64,000 nucleotides of DNA from Oscillospiraceae bacterium (GTDB lineage: Bacteria; Bacillota; Clostridia; Oscillospirales; Oscillospiraceae). Below the pieces are notes generated by a model that did not search any database, was not told the origin of the DNA, and was given only the letters and a program-made list of their open reading frames with translations. Each line of letters starts with the position of its first letter. The first letter of the stretch is position 1. The DNA is taken from assembly GCA_902774015.1 (NCBI GenBank), contig CACYHB010000007.1, positions 1 through 64,000 on the forward strand, written 5' to 3'. A program made the position numbers and the translations under genes. Below are positions 1-6,162 of this stretch, one piece after another.

Positions 1-1
1 C

Positions 2-103
<102 letters not shown>

Positions 104-122
104 GTCGAACCACAAAACCCAT

Positions 123-160
123 AAAAAGTACCCGAAAGCCCACCTTTCGGGTACTTTTTT
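123..160 (+). terminator. Intrinsic terminator after gap
   Basis: Perfect inverted repeat AAAAAGTACCCGAAAG / CTTTCGGGTACTTTTTT with a 5-base loop, ending in a run of six T. It sits 20 bases after the gap stop codon. Confidence 0.93.
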
Positions 161-246
161 GCCTTGGTACTAAATCCGCTGACTGGGCGGATCGGGTTGA
201 AAGACTTCAATTGGTACGAAAACTGTCAAAAAGGCAAAAGACTTTC

Positions 247-286
247 ATGCCTCTTTCTGTTTCATGCTTGGAACGGAAAGAGGCAT
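247..286. other. Hairpin in the gap-RAYT intergenic region
   Basis: Arms ATGCCTCTTTC (247-257) and GAAAGAGGCAT (276-286) form an 11-bp stem with an 18-base loop. It lacks a T-run on the plus strand. No gene is visible in 161-373; this hairpin and the next one are all I see there. Confidence 0.5.
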
Positions 287-328
287 CATGCTGTCCGCGA
301 AGGTCTTGTTCAGAAATCGTATGCCCAC

Positions 329-375
329 AAAAGGCACGGTCTCCCATTTGTTTGCCTGGGAGAACCGTGCCTTTT
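329..375 (-). terminator. Bidirectional terminator-like hairpin downstream of the RAYT gene
   Basis: Arms AAAAGGCACGGT and ACCGTGCCTTTT flank a second short pair CCCA/TGGG. U-rich ends exist on both strands, so it can end the minus-strand RAYT transcript just at its stop codon. Confidence 0.75.
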
Positions 376-895
376 ATTCTATGGTTTTATTTGTATCCTT
401 ATGCGGTGCCTCCTGATAATACCGATCCTCCGCCCATTTTGCCGGGTTGTTTTCGATATATTCCCAGATTTCCCGATAATCCTTCTCGTTTCGGATCACA
501 TGCTCGTAATAGGATTTTTGCCACAAGGCAGTACCGGCCTGCTTGGAGGCCCAGCGTTTCATCTGCGCCACGATCGTACTGACCGTAGGGGCGGATATCA
601 TCCGCCCGCCCTCAACGTGATGGAGCCGAAGGAGCAAATGAATGTGGTTTGGCATAATGACAGAATGGTCGACTGAAACATTGGGATAGACCGAAGGAAT
701 ATTACGAATGGCAAGATCAACGAGCTCTCCATAGTGGGTAAGCCGTACCTCGGGCGGGCGGCTGATAGCCGCCCCTACGGCGATGTCGGACAAAGTACAG
801 CGCTTTTCTTTCGTGCAGATCGTGATAAAATATACGCCAGGAGAAGAATAATCATAATTCGGCAATCGGATTCGTTTCCGCGCAGGCAAATCCAT
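374..895 (-). CDS. REP-associated tyrosine transposase (RAYT, IS200/Y1 family)
   Basis: A 173-residue Y1 (HUH) single-strand DNA transposase-like protein. The metal-binding HUH motif is in MPNHIHLLLR near the middle, and the C-terminal helix SYYEHVIRNEKDYREI carries the expected catalytic tyrosine, followed by the typical ENNPAKW. The N-terminal MDLPARKRIRLPNYDYS is normal for RAYTs. I chose the ATG at 895 because GGAGG lies 8 bases before it; an ATG further upstream at 934 falls in repeat DNA. Two palindromes related to the neighbouring array lie inside the coding sequence and are translated as GRMISAPTV and GAAISRPPEV. RAYTs are known to mobilise or maintain REP palindromes as single-copy, domesticated genes, and the array right upstream fits that role. 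Confidence 0.9.
   Translation of the reverse strand: MDLPARKRIRLPNYDYSSPGVYFITICTKEKRCTLSDIAVGAAISRPPEVRLTHYGELVDLAIRNIPSVYPNVSVDHSVIMPNHIHLLLRLHHVEGGRMISAPTVSTIVAQMKRWASKQAGTALWQKSYYEHVIRNEKDYREIWEYIENNPAKWAEDRYYQEAPHKDTNKTIE
589..607. repeat. REP palindrome inside the RAYT gene (type 1)
   Basis: Stem GGGCGGAT, loop ATC, stem ATCCGCCC: the same core as the array at 913-1270, here in frame within the transposase and read as GRMISAPTV on the minus strand. Confidence 0.85.
756..775. repeat. REP palindrome inside the RAYT gene (type 2)
   Basis: Stem GGGCGGCT, loop GAT, stem AGCCGCCC followed by CTAC. The same sequence occurs again at about 45125-45147, so this is a dispersed repeat. Confidence 0.8.
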
Positions 896-912
896 GATCC
901 AAACCTCCAATC

Positions 913-1270
913 CCACCGTAGGGGCGGATATCATCCGCCCGTGAGTTCCAGACCCACCGTAGGGGCGGATATCATCCGCCCGTGAGTTCCAGACCCACCG
1001 CAGGGGCGGATATCATCCGCCCGTGAATTCCAGAGCCACCGCAGGTGCGGATATCATCCGCCCGTGAATTCCAGATCCACCGTAGGGGCGGATATTATCC
1101 GCCCGTTAATTCCAATCCCACCGCAGGGGCGGATATCATCCGCCAGTGAGTTCCAGACCCATCGCAGGGGCGGATATCATCCGCCCGTAAGTTCCAATCC
1201 CATCGTAGGGGCGGATATCATCCGCCAGTGAATTCCAGACCCACCGCAGGGGCGGATATCATCCGCCCGT
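913..1270. repeat. Tandem array of nine 41-bp REP-like palindromic units
   Basis: Nine copies of a unit of about 41 bases: CCACCG(T/C)AGGGGCGG, then ATATCATCCGCCCG, then a semi-conserved link such as TGAGTTCCAGAC. Each core is a palindrome (GGGCGGAT-ATC-ATCCGCCC). Units differ by single substitutions (for example AGGTGCGG in unit 4, ATATTATCC in unit 5, CCGCCAG in units 6 and 8). The link segments are also similar to each other, which argues against CRISPR spacers. The array abuts the RBS of the RAYT gene. Confidence 0.92.
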
Positions 1271-1374
1271 TTTTGACGATTATACCACGGCTTCGGCAAA
1301 GAAAACAGGCGTCCTCGCACATCTTTGAACATCTATGGAACATCTCGGAACAACTTTTTTACATCTTATAGCGT

Positions 1375-1403
1375 GATGGAGAGACTTTACGCGTCTCTCC
1401 ATC
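1375..1403. other. Strong hairpin before the membrane-protein operon
   Basis: Arms GATGGAGAGAC and GTCTCTCCATC with a 7-base loop (TTTACGC), followed by ATTTATATTC. It may terminate upstream transcription, but the T-run is imperfect. Confidence 0.5.
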
Positions 1404-1426
1404 ATTTATATTCATTGAGAAAACAA

Positions 1427-1455
1427 TTGTTTTATGTGTAGTGCTATGTTAATAT
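1427..1455 (+). promoter_or_regulatory. Promoter of the leader RNA and membrane operon
   Basis: -35 TTGTTT (1427-1432), 17-base spacer, -10 TAATAT (1450-1455). Transcription would begin at about 1461-1462, exactly where the long hairpin starts. Confidence 0.6.
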
Positions 1456-1460
1456 GTTCT

Positions 1461-1621
1461 TGCGACGCAATCGAATAGAGAGACAAGGACAAGGGTATGT
1501 TTTTACTTCGGTAAAAACGCACCCTCCATTTTGGCATCCCTTGTGCTTGTCTGAAATGATTGCGTCGCGGCAAATGAGGCTATGCGTTTTTCGCGCGTGG
1601 CTTCGGCTGCGCGCTTTTTTT
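1461..1621 (+). ncRNA. Candidate structured leader RNA or small RNA with its own terminator
   Basis: Nested inverted repeats: TGCGACGCAATC (1461) with GATTGCGTCGCG (1558-1569); GACAAGGACAAG with CTTGTGCTTGTC; and an inner hairpin GTTTTTAC-TTCG-GTAAAAAC. The segment CAAGGG can pair either with ACCC of the inner hairpin side or with CCCTTG, so two folds compete. A terminator-like hairpin GCGCG...CGCGC followed by seven T ends it at 1593-1621, 46 bases before the first gene. The promoter-hairpin-terminator-RBS order resembles an attenuator or riboswitch. I do not recognise the family. Confidence 0.5.
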
Positions 1622-1666
1622 CCCCAAAAAGCACAGGATACTGTGAAAAGAGAAGGAGAGTTAAAT

Positions 1667-2149
1667 ATGCAGACTATATTTGTGGTTTTATTTATCATTC
1701 TATATGTGTTAGCAAATGAACTAACTTATATGGTCGCAGTTCATCAGCAAATGGGTTATTGTCAGCATATTTCTGCGGGCGACTTGTGTTGGACAAATCG
1801 TATTATTATGGCAATTCCCTGTGTGTGGTATTGTGGTTGGCTTATTGGAATTGCTTTATTCGCTTTTAGTCTGTTTGGGCTTCTCCACGCGACAATAGGG
1901 TGGGTATTAACTATTCCTACACTAAACATAGATGATGAATATAGAATAATCAGGCACACAGATATGGAATGCGGATTATTGATACCAACAGACATTATCT
2001 GCTTAGTTTTTACACTTCTATCTTTCTTTATGGCTCCATTTAGAAGTGCCATCCAAGTGTTGGGGTCTACAAATATGATATTAGTCATTGTTTCTGTTTT
2101 AGTAATCGGATTTATTGCCCGCGGAATAGTCCTCCGCAAGGTCAGTTAG
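1667..2149 (+). CDS. Small polytopic membrane protein of unknown function
   Basis: A 160-residue protein with about four hydrophobic segments (roughly residues 2-20, 45-75, 100-125 and 130-150) and short polar links. I do not recognise a family. The ATG at 1667 is chosen because AAGGAGAG lies just upstream; reading further upstream runs into the hairpin and terminator. It is the first of three AT-rich genes on the plus strand that together encode membrane proteins, and ends 10 bases before the next start, so they are probably co-transcribed. The base composition is clearly lower in GC than the genes after 4320, which suggests recent acquisition. Confidence 0.75.
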   Translation: MQTIFVVLFIILYVLANELTYMVAVHQQMGYCQHISAGDLCWTNRIIMAIPCVWYCGWLIGIALFAFSLFGLLHATIGWVLTIPTLNIDDEYRIIRHTDMECGLLIPTDIICLVFTLLSFFMAPFRSAIQVLGSTNMILVIVSVLVIGFIARGIVLRKVS

Positions 2150-2159
2150 GAGAGAAATA

Positions 2160-3131
2160 ATGAAAAAACTAATAGCGCTTGTATGCGTCATAGTTTGTTT
2201 GTCGCTATTTCCTTCTCACTGCTTGGCGGAGTCAACTGTAAGTATAGATGAGCTCGGCTTTTCAGTATCTTTACCAGCAGATTCATATGTGTTTACTCAG
2301 AATACGAGCCTATCTTCACCTCTATGGAGCGCATTTGATGTAGAGCCCTCGGTGTTTCTCGATTATTTGAAGAGCAACAATATCTATTTGGATAGCATTG
2401 CGTCCGATGCTTCCTATGAGATTGTTATAATTGGACGCCAGAATCAGAATTATAGCAAAATCTATAACTTGAATCTCTATGATGATAAAGAAATAATGGA
2501 ACTTTTGAGTTCTTCAATCAACAGTGTGAGCGAAGAGCTTGGCGTGAAAACAGAATCGGTATCTATATATAAAACAGGAGATTTAAAATTCTATTCTTTT
2601 TTGGGAACACACTCAGAAGAGGGGCTAGTTATACATATAAAGAGTTTCTTTACTGTGGTGAATGGAATATTTGTTCAAATTACTTTGCGTTCATACGCAG
2701 GCTCACTCAGTAGTCAACAAGAAAAAACAATAAAACAAGTTATCGACAGTGTCCATTTTAAAGAGATACTAAGCAAGCCAGCAACTTTTTCTAATTCCAA
2801 TAGCAACGGTTCCATTTTGTATAAAGCCTTAATTGGCGGCATATCTGCTTTGATTATTGCTGTCCCTTCTGCGCTAATACGAAAAGCTAAAAAAGAGGAA
2901 AAGGAAGATGAGCGCAGCCAAGGAACAGAAAAGGAAGGTAAACTCGAAGAAACGCGTGGGACAGACATAGAAAAAACACCTATAAAGCCATCACAAGAAT
3001 ACCCGATCTCGGACGCCTCATTGGACGAAAGCAATATAACAGAAGCTCGAAAGTATAAGCAATTGCTTGATGAAGGAATTATAACGCAGGATGAATATGA
3101 CGCGAAGAAAAAACAACTTTTAGGACTGTAA
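2160..3131 (+). CDS. Exported membrane protein with C-terminal SHOCT domain
   Basis: A 323-residue protein. Residues 1-23 form a signal peptide (MKKLIALVCVIVCLSLF... ending LAE). Residues 24-210 are a predicted extracytoplasmic domain I do not recognise. A single membrane segment is at about 219-240 (ALIGGISALIIAVPSALI), followed by a charged Lys/Glu-rich linker. The last 30 residues (YKQLLDEGIITQDEYDAKKK) are a SHOCT domain, a short C-terminal module typical of membrane-associated proteins. The RBS is GGAGAG. The next gene ends in an almost identical SHOCT sequence, which suggests the two proteins act together or share a partner at the membrane. Confidence 0.8.
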   Translation: MKKLIALVCVIVCLSLFPSHCLAESTVSIDELGFSVSLPADSYVFTQNTSLSSPLWSAFDVEPSVFLDYLKSNNIYLDSIASDASYEIVIIGRQNQNYSKIYNLNLYDDKEIMELLSSSINSVSEELGVKTESVSIYKTGDLKFYSFLGTHSEEGLVIHIKSFFTVVNGIFVQITLRSYAGSLSSQQEKTIKQVIDSVHFKEILSKPATFSNSNSNGSILYKALIGGISALIIAVPSALIRKAKKEEKEDERSQGTEKEGKLEETRGTDIEKTPIKPSQEYPISDASLDESNITEARKYKQLLDEGIITQDEYDAKKKQLLGL

Positions 3132-3176
3132 TCTACAAAAAGAAGACTAGTATTTATTTCAAAATGGGAGAAGAAA

Positions 3177-3926
3177 ATGTTTGAATATGAATTGATGTAT
3201 TTCTTTGTCGGTGCGCCACTTTGGAATATCCCAGTGATAATAGGCAGTGTGGTTGGTCTTTCGCGCGCAAGGAAGGGTAAATCTCCTTTTGGCGCGTTCA
3301 TTGTTGGTATTATCATTTTGCTGTGTTTAGTGTGGGGCGAATACTCTGGAAATAAACGCCGAAATACAGGGTATCTTCTATCAGAAGAAATGATAATATC
3401 ACTTGTTTTCTGCGCGATTTATCTTTGTATTACGTTGCCTCTGGCGATTAAGAAATATAATAGATACAACAATGAAATGGTCTATTATTGCGTTTCGTGC
3501 GGAAACGACTTCAACGCAGATGTGCGAGATGAACCGCAAGCGAAGTTCAAATGTCCTAAATGCGGTGCTCTGTTAGTTAATACCTCCGTCCTCTCGGCAG
3601 AATGGGAATTGCTGACACCAGAGGGGAAAAAGGAAGCATTACAACAGTTTATATCATCTAAAAACTCTGAACCAGTAGATACAGAGCCCGTAGATACAGA
3701 ACCCGCAGATACAGAACCCGCAGATACAGAGCCCGTAGATACAAAGCCCGTAGATACAGAGCCCGTAGATACACAAATCGTAGATACGAAATCAGAGCCG
3801 TTTACCTCTCGTCCTGACGGTTTTAGCGGCGCTGATGAAATACGAAAATACAAGACCCTTATGGACGAAGGCATCATCACGCAGGAAGAGTTTGACGCGA
3901 AGAAAAAACAGTTGTTGGGACTGTAA
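3177..3926 (+). CDS. Membrane protein with zinc ribbon, EPVDT repeats and SHOCT tail
   Basis: A 249-residue protein. Hydrophobic segments lie at about residues 5-25, 40-58 and 72-90. A zinc ribbon follows (CVSCGNDF ... CPKCGALL, about 105-131), then eight tandem five-residue repeats of the EPVDT type (residues 165-204), then a SHOCT domain (YKTLMDEGIITQEEFDAKKK). The SHOCT tail is nearly the same as that of the preceding gene, also at the DNA level, so one was probably copied from the other. The RBS is GGGAG. A strong terminator follows. The function is unknown; the Pro/Asp/Glu repeat is a likely flexible spacer. Confidence 0.8.
   Translation: MFEYELMYFFVGAPLWNIPVIIGSVVGLSRARKGKSPFGAFIVGIIILLCLVWGEYSGNKRRNTGYLLSEEMIISLVFCAIYLCITLPLAIKKYNRYNNEMVYYCVSCGNDFNADVRDEPQAKFKCPKCGALLVNTSVLSAEWELLTPEGKKEALQQFISSKNSEPVDTEPVDTEPADTEPADTEPVDTKPVDTEPVDTQIVDTKSEPFTSRPDGFSGADEIRKYKTLMDEGIITQEEFDAKKKQLLGL
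3669..3788 (+). repeat. Eight tandem 15-bp coding repeats (EPVDT units)
   Basis: Units of GA(A/G)CCCGTAGATACA with small changes give EPVDT, EPVDT, EPADT, EPADT, EPVDT, KPVDT, EPVDT and QIVDT. The repeat length is a multiple of three, so copy-number change would alter linker length but keep the frame. Confidence 0.9.
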
Positions 3927-3934
3927 AAAACTAT

Positions 3935-3965
3935 CGGCAGGGAGCAAACACTCCCTGCCGTTTTT
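3935..3965 (+). terminator. Intrinsic terminator of the SHOCT operon
   Basis: Perfect 10-bp stem CGGCAGGGAG / CTCCCTGCCG with a 6-base loop and TTTTT directly after. Confidence 0.93.
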
Positions 3966-4128
3966 ATCCCTCCAACAGTCCGATATACTTATACGCCGTC
4001 GTTCTGCTGACGTCGCATAGCCTCGCTAATTCGGTGAGGTTGAACGCACCCTTCTTATACGCTGGATCATGCCGAAGGAAGTTTGCGGGAAGTTCGTCAA
4101 GCGTGGTCTGCGGTCTGCCGATCCCGCC
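3964..4128 (-). pseudogene. Remnant of a small serine recombinase (C-terminal HTH part)
   Basis: The minus strand translates to GIGRPQTTLDELP ... NLTELARLCDVSRTTAYKYIG, which matches the C-terminal end of Hin/resolvase-type recombinases: the GRP hinge followed by a helix-turn-helix. The catalytic N-terminal domain with its serine is absent. Sequence upstream on the same strand seems to continue the relationship in another frame (FFIDRKAG), which suggests decay by frameshift and deletion. The region 4129-4244 holds nothing else that I can identify. Confidence 0.6.
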
Positions 4129-4244
4129 TTGCGGTCGATGAAAAACGCATCGGGTCCGGGCGATTCCTCGTGGGTTTTGCCAGCCGCGGAGAGGATGGCC
4201 TCGCGGCTTCCGTCGGAATTCGGAAGTATTGAGACTGCGCTTGC

Positions 4245-4273
4245 TTGACAAAAGCGTTTTTCAAATCTATTAT
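4245..4273 (+). promoter_or_regulatory. Near-consensus promoter of the gene at 4321
   Basis: -35 TTGACA (4245-4250), 17-base spacer, -10 TATTAT (4268-4273). Confidence 0.85.
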
Positions 4274-4320
4274 GAATATCGAGCAAAGACCGAACATATT
4301 ATAAAGGAAAGGAAACGATC

Positions 4321-4920
4321 ATGAAAAAACTGATTTCGCTGCTGCTTGTCGCTCTGATGCTGGCCTTGCTCACCGGCACTGCCTTCGCGGCGGGGGTCAA
4401 ACAGGACGTTGTGCCGGTAGAAGCGCCCGCGGAAGAAGAGGCGGACGAGACGCCGGAGTACTATTGGGAGGATCTGGTACCCTACGTTGAGGCCTTCGGC
4501 TTGGAGGGACAGTTCTATTCGCTCACCTATTTCGGCCTTGACATGTGGGTGCCTGACGATCTGGAATTCCAGGAGCTCGCGGACGAAGATCTTGAGAAAG
4601 GCCTGGTTGCCTTCGCAACCGACGCCGACGAGAATTGGAAGTTCATGGTCGTGAATCTCGTCTATGATCAGCAGATCGAATCTCTCGAGGAGTGGCAGGA
4701 ACTCCTGAAGGAGCAGGAGGGCATCGAGGAGTCAGTTCTCTGCTATGTCAACGACCTGCCCGTTCTGGAGTATCTGCTGCCGGAGAAGGACTGCTTTGTC
4801 TGCGACCTGTGCCTTGAAGACGGCAGCATCCTGGAGTTCGTCTGGGGGCCGTTCTCCGACGAGGCTTACGCAGTGAACGCCGGCTTCATGTCGAACTCGC
4901 TCATGATCCCGGCCGAATAA
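4321..4920 (+). CDS. Secreted acidic protein of unknown function
   Basis: A 199-residue protein with a clear signal peptide (MKKLISLLLVALMLALL, cleavage near AFAAG). The mature part is very acidic, rich in Glu, Asp, Trp and Tyr, with no membrane anchor, lipobox or sorting signal. It contains two close cysteines (CFVCDLC) near residue 160. I do not recognise a family. The RBS is AAAGGAAAGG and the promoter just upstream is close to consensus, so expression is probably high. It stands alone, with a hairpin after the stop. Confidence 0.75.
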   Translation: MKKLISLLLVALMLALLTGTAFAAGVKQDVVPVEAPAEEEADETPEYYWEDLVPYVEAFGLEGQFYSLTYFGLDMWVPDDLEFQELADEDLEKGLVAFATDADENWKFMVVNLVYDQQIESLEEWQELLKEQEGIEESVLCYVNDLPVLEYLLPEKDCFVCDLCLEDGSILEFVWGPFSDEAYAVNAGFMSNSLMIPAE

Positions 4921-4933
4921 CGCTTCCGAAGAG

Positions 4934-4961
4934 GGGGAAAGGGTGGCGGCATCCTTTCCCC
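4934..4961 (+). terminator. Terminator-like hairpin
   Basis: Stem GGGGAAAGG / CCTTTCCCC with a 10-base loop, followed by TTCGTT, a weak T-rich end. Confidence 0.6.
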
Positions 4962-5002
4962 TTCGTTATCCCTCCGGAGCGAGGCCGCGGCGCTGCCCGT
5001 CG

Positions 5003-5031
5003 TTGCCTTTTGAGGGGGAATATGATAAAAT
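5003..5031 (+). promoter_or_regulatory. Promoter of the lipoprotein gene
   Basis: -35 TTGCCT (5003-5008), 17-base spacer, -10 TAAAAT (5026-5031). This gives a leader of about 100 bases before the start at 5135. Confidence 0.6.
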
Positions 5032-5134
5032 GATCCGGCAGTATTCAGATCGAAGAGACAGGCGGGCGGGCGATTCGCTCCGGAAAACCGGCGCTGGCGC
5101 CCGCTTTCCCAACCTGCCGGATGAAGGAGAAACC

Positions 5135-5641
5135 ATGAACAAGAAAATCCTAATGCTTGTCGCCCTTTGCCTTGCCGCCATGCTTCTGGCGGGCTGCAGC
5201 GTCAGGCTGAATATCAACAAAAAGGAGCCTGCGGCGGAGGAACTGCTGGCAAACGCCGTGCTTGCCGCCGACCCCGTGCGCTACGATCCCGACGGCCAAT
5301 ATACCGTGACCTTCCGCTATGAACAGGGCGGTTTCACCAAGATGGATCTCTCCCGGGCCTATGTGGCCTTTTACCCCGTCACGATCCAGGATCAGATCGA
5401 CGCGATCGTGGGCGAGGACACGGAGGACATTCTGCCTCTGCCGGTCGACGCGCAGAACGCGGTCGACGAGGTCACCGGCGCCGGCAAACTGCAGAAGATC
5501 GCCGTGATCACTGTGGAGACCGTCGATGATCAGACCCTGAAGGTCTCCTTTACGGATAACGACAGCCCGGTGATCGGGAAAAGCTATTATTTCATCATCC
5601 CGAACGAAGGGATCTCGGGCTCCGTGCTGCCCGCGGAATAA
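5135..5641 (+). CDS. Small lipoprotein of unknown function
   Basis: A 168-residue protein. The N-terminus MNKKILMLVALCLAAMLLAGC is a type II signal peptide with the lipobox LAGC, so it should be lipid-anchored to the outer face of the membrane. The rest is a single beta-rich domain (VTFRYEQGG, VAFYPVTI, KVSFTDND) with no family I recognise. The ATG at 5135 is preceded by GAAGGAG; an upstream extension would lack a signal peptide at its end. It is followed 36 bases later by a small membrane protein, so the two may be co-transcribed. Confidence 0.75.
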   Translation: MNKKILMLVALCLAAMLLAGCSVRLNINKKEPAAEELLANAVLAADPVRYDPDGQYTVTFRYEQGGFTKMDLSRAYVAFYPVTIQDQIDAIVGEDTEDILPLPVDAQNAVDEVTGAGKLQKIAVITVETVDDQTLKVSFTDNDSPVIGKSYYFIIPNEGISGSVLPAE

Positions 5642-5677
5642 GCGGGCGTGAAGGGCAGCGGAGAAGGAGTGACGCCG

Positions 5678-5884
5678 ATGAAAGCCTATGGAAAGAAACT
5701 GGCGGAGGGACTGGCCTTTGCCATCGTCGTGGTCCTGATCGCCTGGTTCGACGGAAGCATCACCCCGGCCGGGGCGCGGCCGCTCTGGTTCCAGGTCACG
5801 ACGCGGCTCGTGATCTATACGGCGATTTTCTTCGCCGTGAGCCTTGTCGTGGACGCGATCTTTGCCGGAATCGGGAAAAAGTGA
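5678..5884 (+). CDS. Small two-helix membrane protein
   Basis: A 68-residue protein starting MKAYGKKLAEGL, with two hydrophobic segments (about residues 10-28 and 42-62) and short basic ends. The start at 5678 follows GGAGAAGGAG; an in-frame ATG ten codons earlier would place that RBS inside the gene. No family is recognised. The close spacing after the lipoprotein gene suggests one operon. Confidence 0.65.
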   Translation: MKAYGKKLAEGLAFAIVVVLIAWFDGSITPAGARPLWFQVTTRLVIYTAIFFAVSLVVDAIFAGIGKK

Positions 5885-5898
5885 ATCCCTATGCGGAA

Positions 5899-6092
5899 AG
5901 GCCTCCGGCGATGCCGGGGGCCTCAGACTGTAGACAAACCCGGTTCCGTCCAGCTTGGACTTGCAAGGGGGATTGTGAAGGGGGACGGGGAGTCCCCCTT
6001 CACGTACAATCTCAGCCGATTTTATAACCGATTCAAGGCTATAAAATCGGCCGCTTCAGCGTGCTGAGGCCTCCGGCGATGCCGGGGGCCTT
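5899..6092. repeat. Cluster of hairpins flanked by two copies of the same palindrome
   Basis: The palindrome AGGCCTCCGGC-GAT-GCCGGGGGCC occurs at 5899-5923 and again at 6067-6091. Between them lie GTGAAGGGGGAC...GTCCCCCTTCAC (5975-6003) and GCCGATTTTATA...TATAAAATCGGC (6015-6051). No ORF of note lies in 5885-6150. It could be a small mobile palindromic element, a terminator duplication or a structured RNA. Confidence 0.6.
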
Positions 6093-6162
6093 CGTTCTTG
6101 CCGCGCGCTGTCACCCGTCGGAATAGTATGGGTTAGCCCCATCCTTCCGAAAGGTGATCTTT

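Noticed and set aside
913-1270. CRISPR array
   Set aside because: The links between the palindromes resemble each other and are short, there are no cas genes, and a RAYT gene lies directly beside the array.
1461-1621. 6S RNA
   Set aside because: Length and rod-like shape are similar, but I could not place a central open bubble, and the gene-proximal terminator and RBS fit a leader better.
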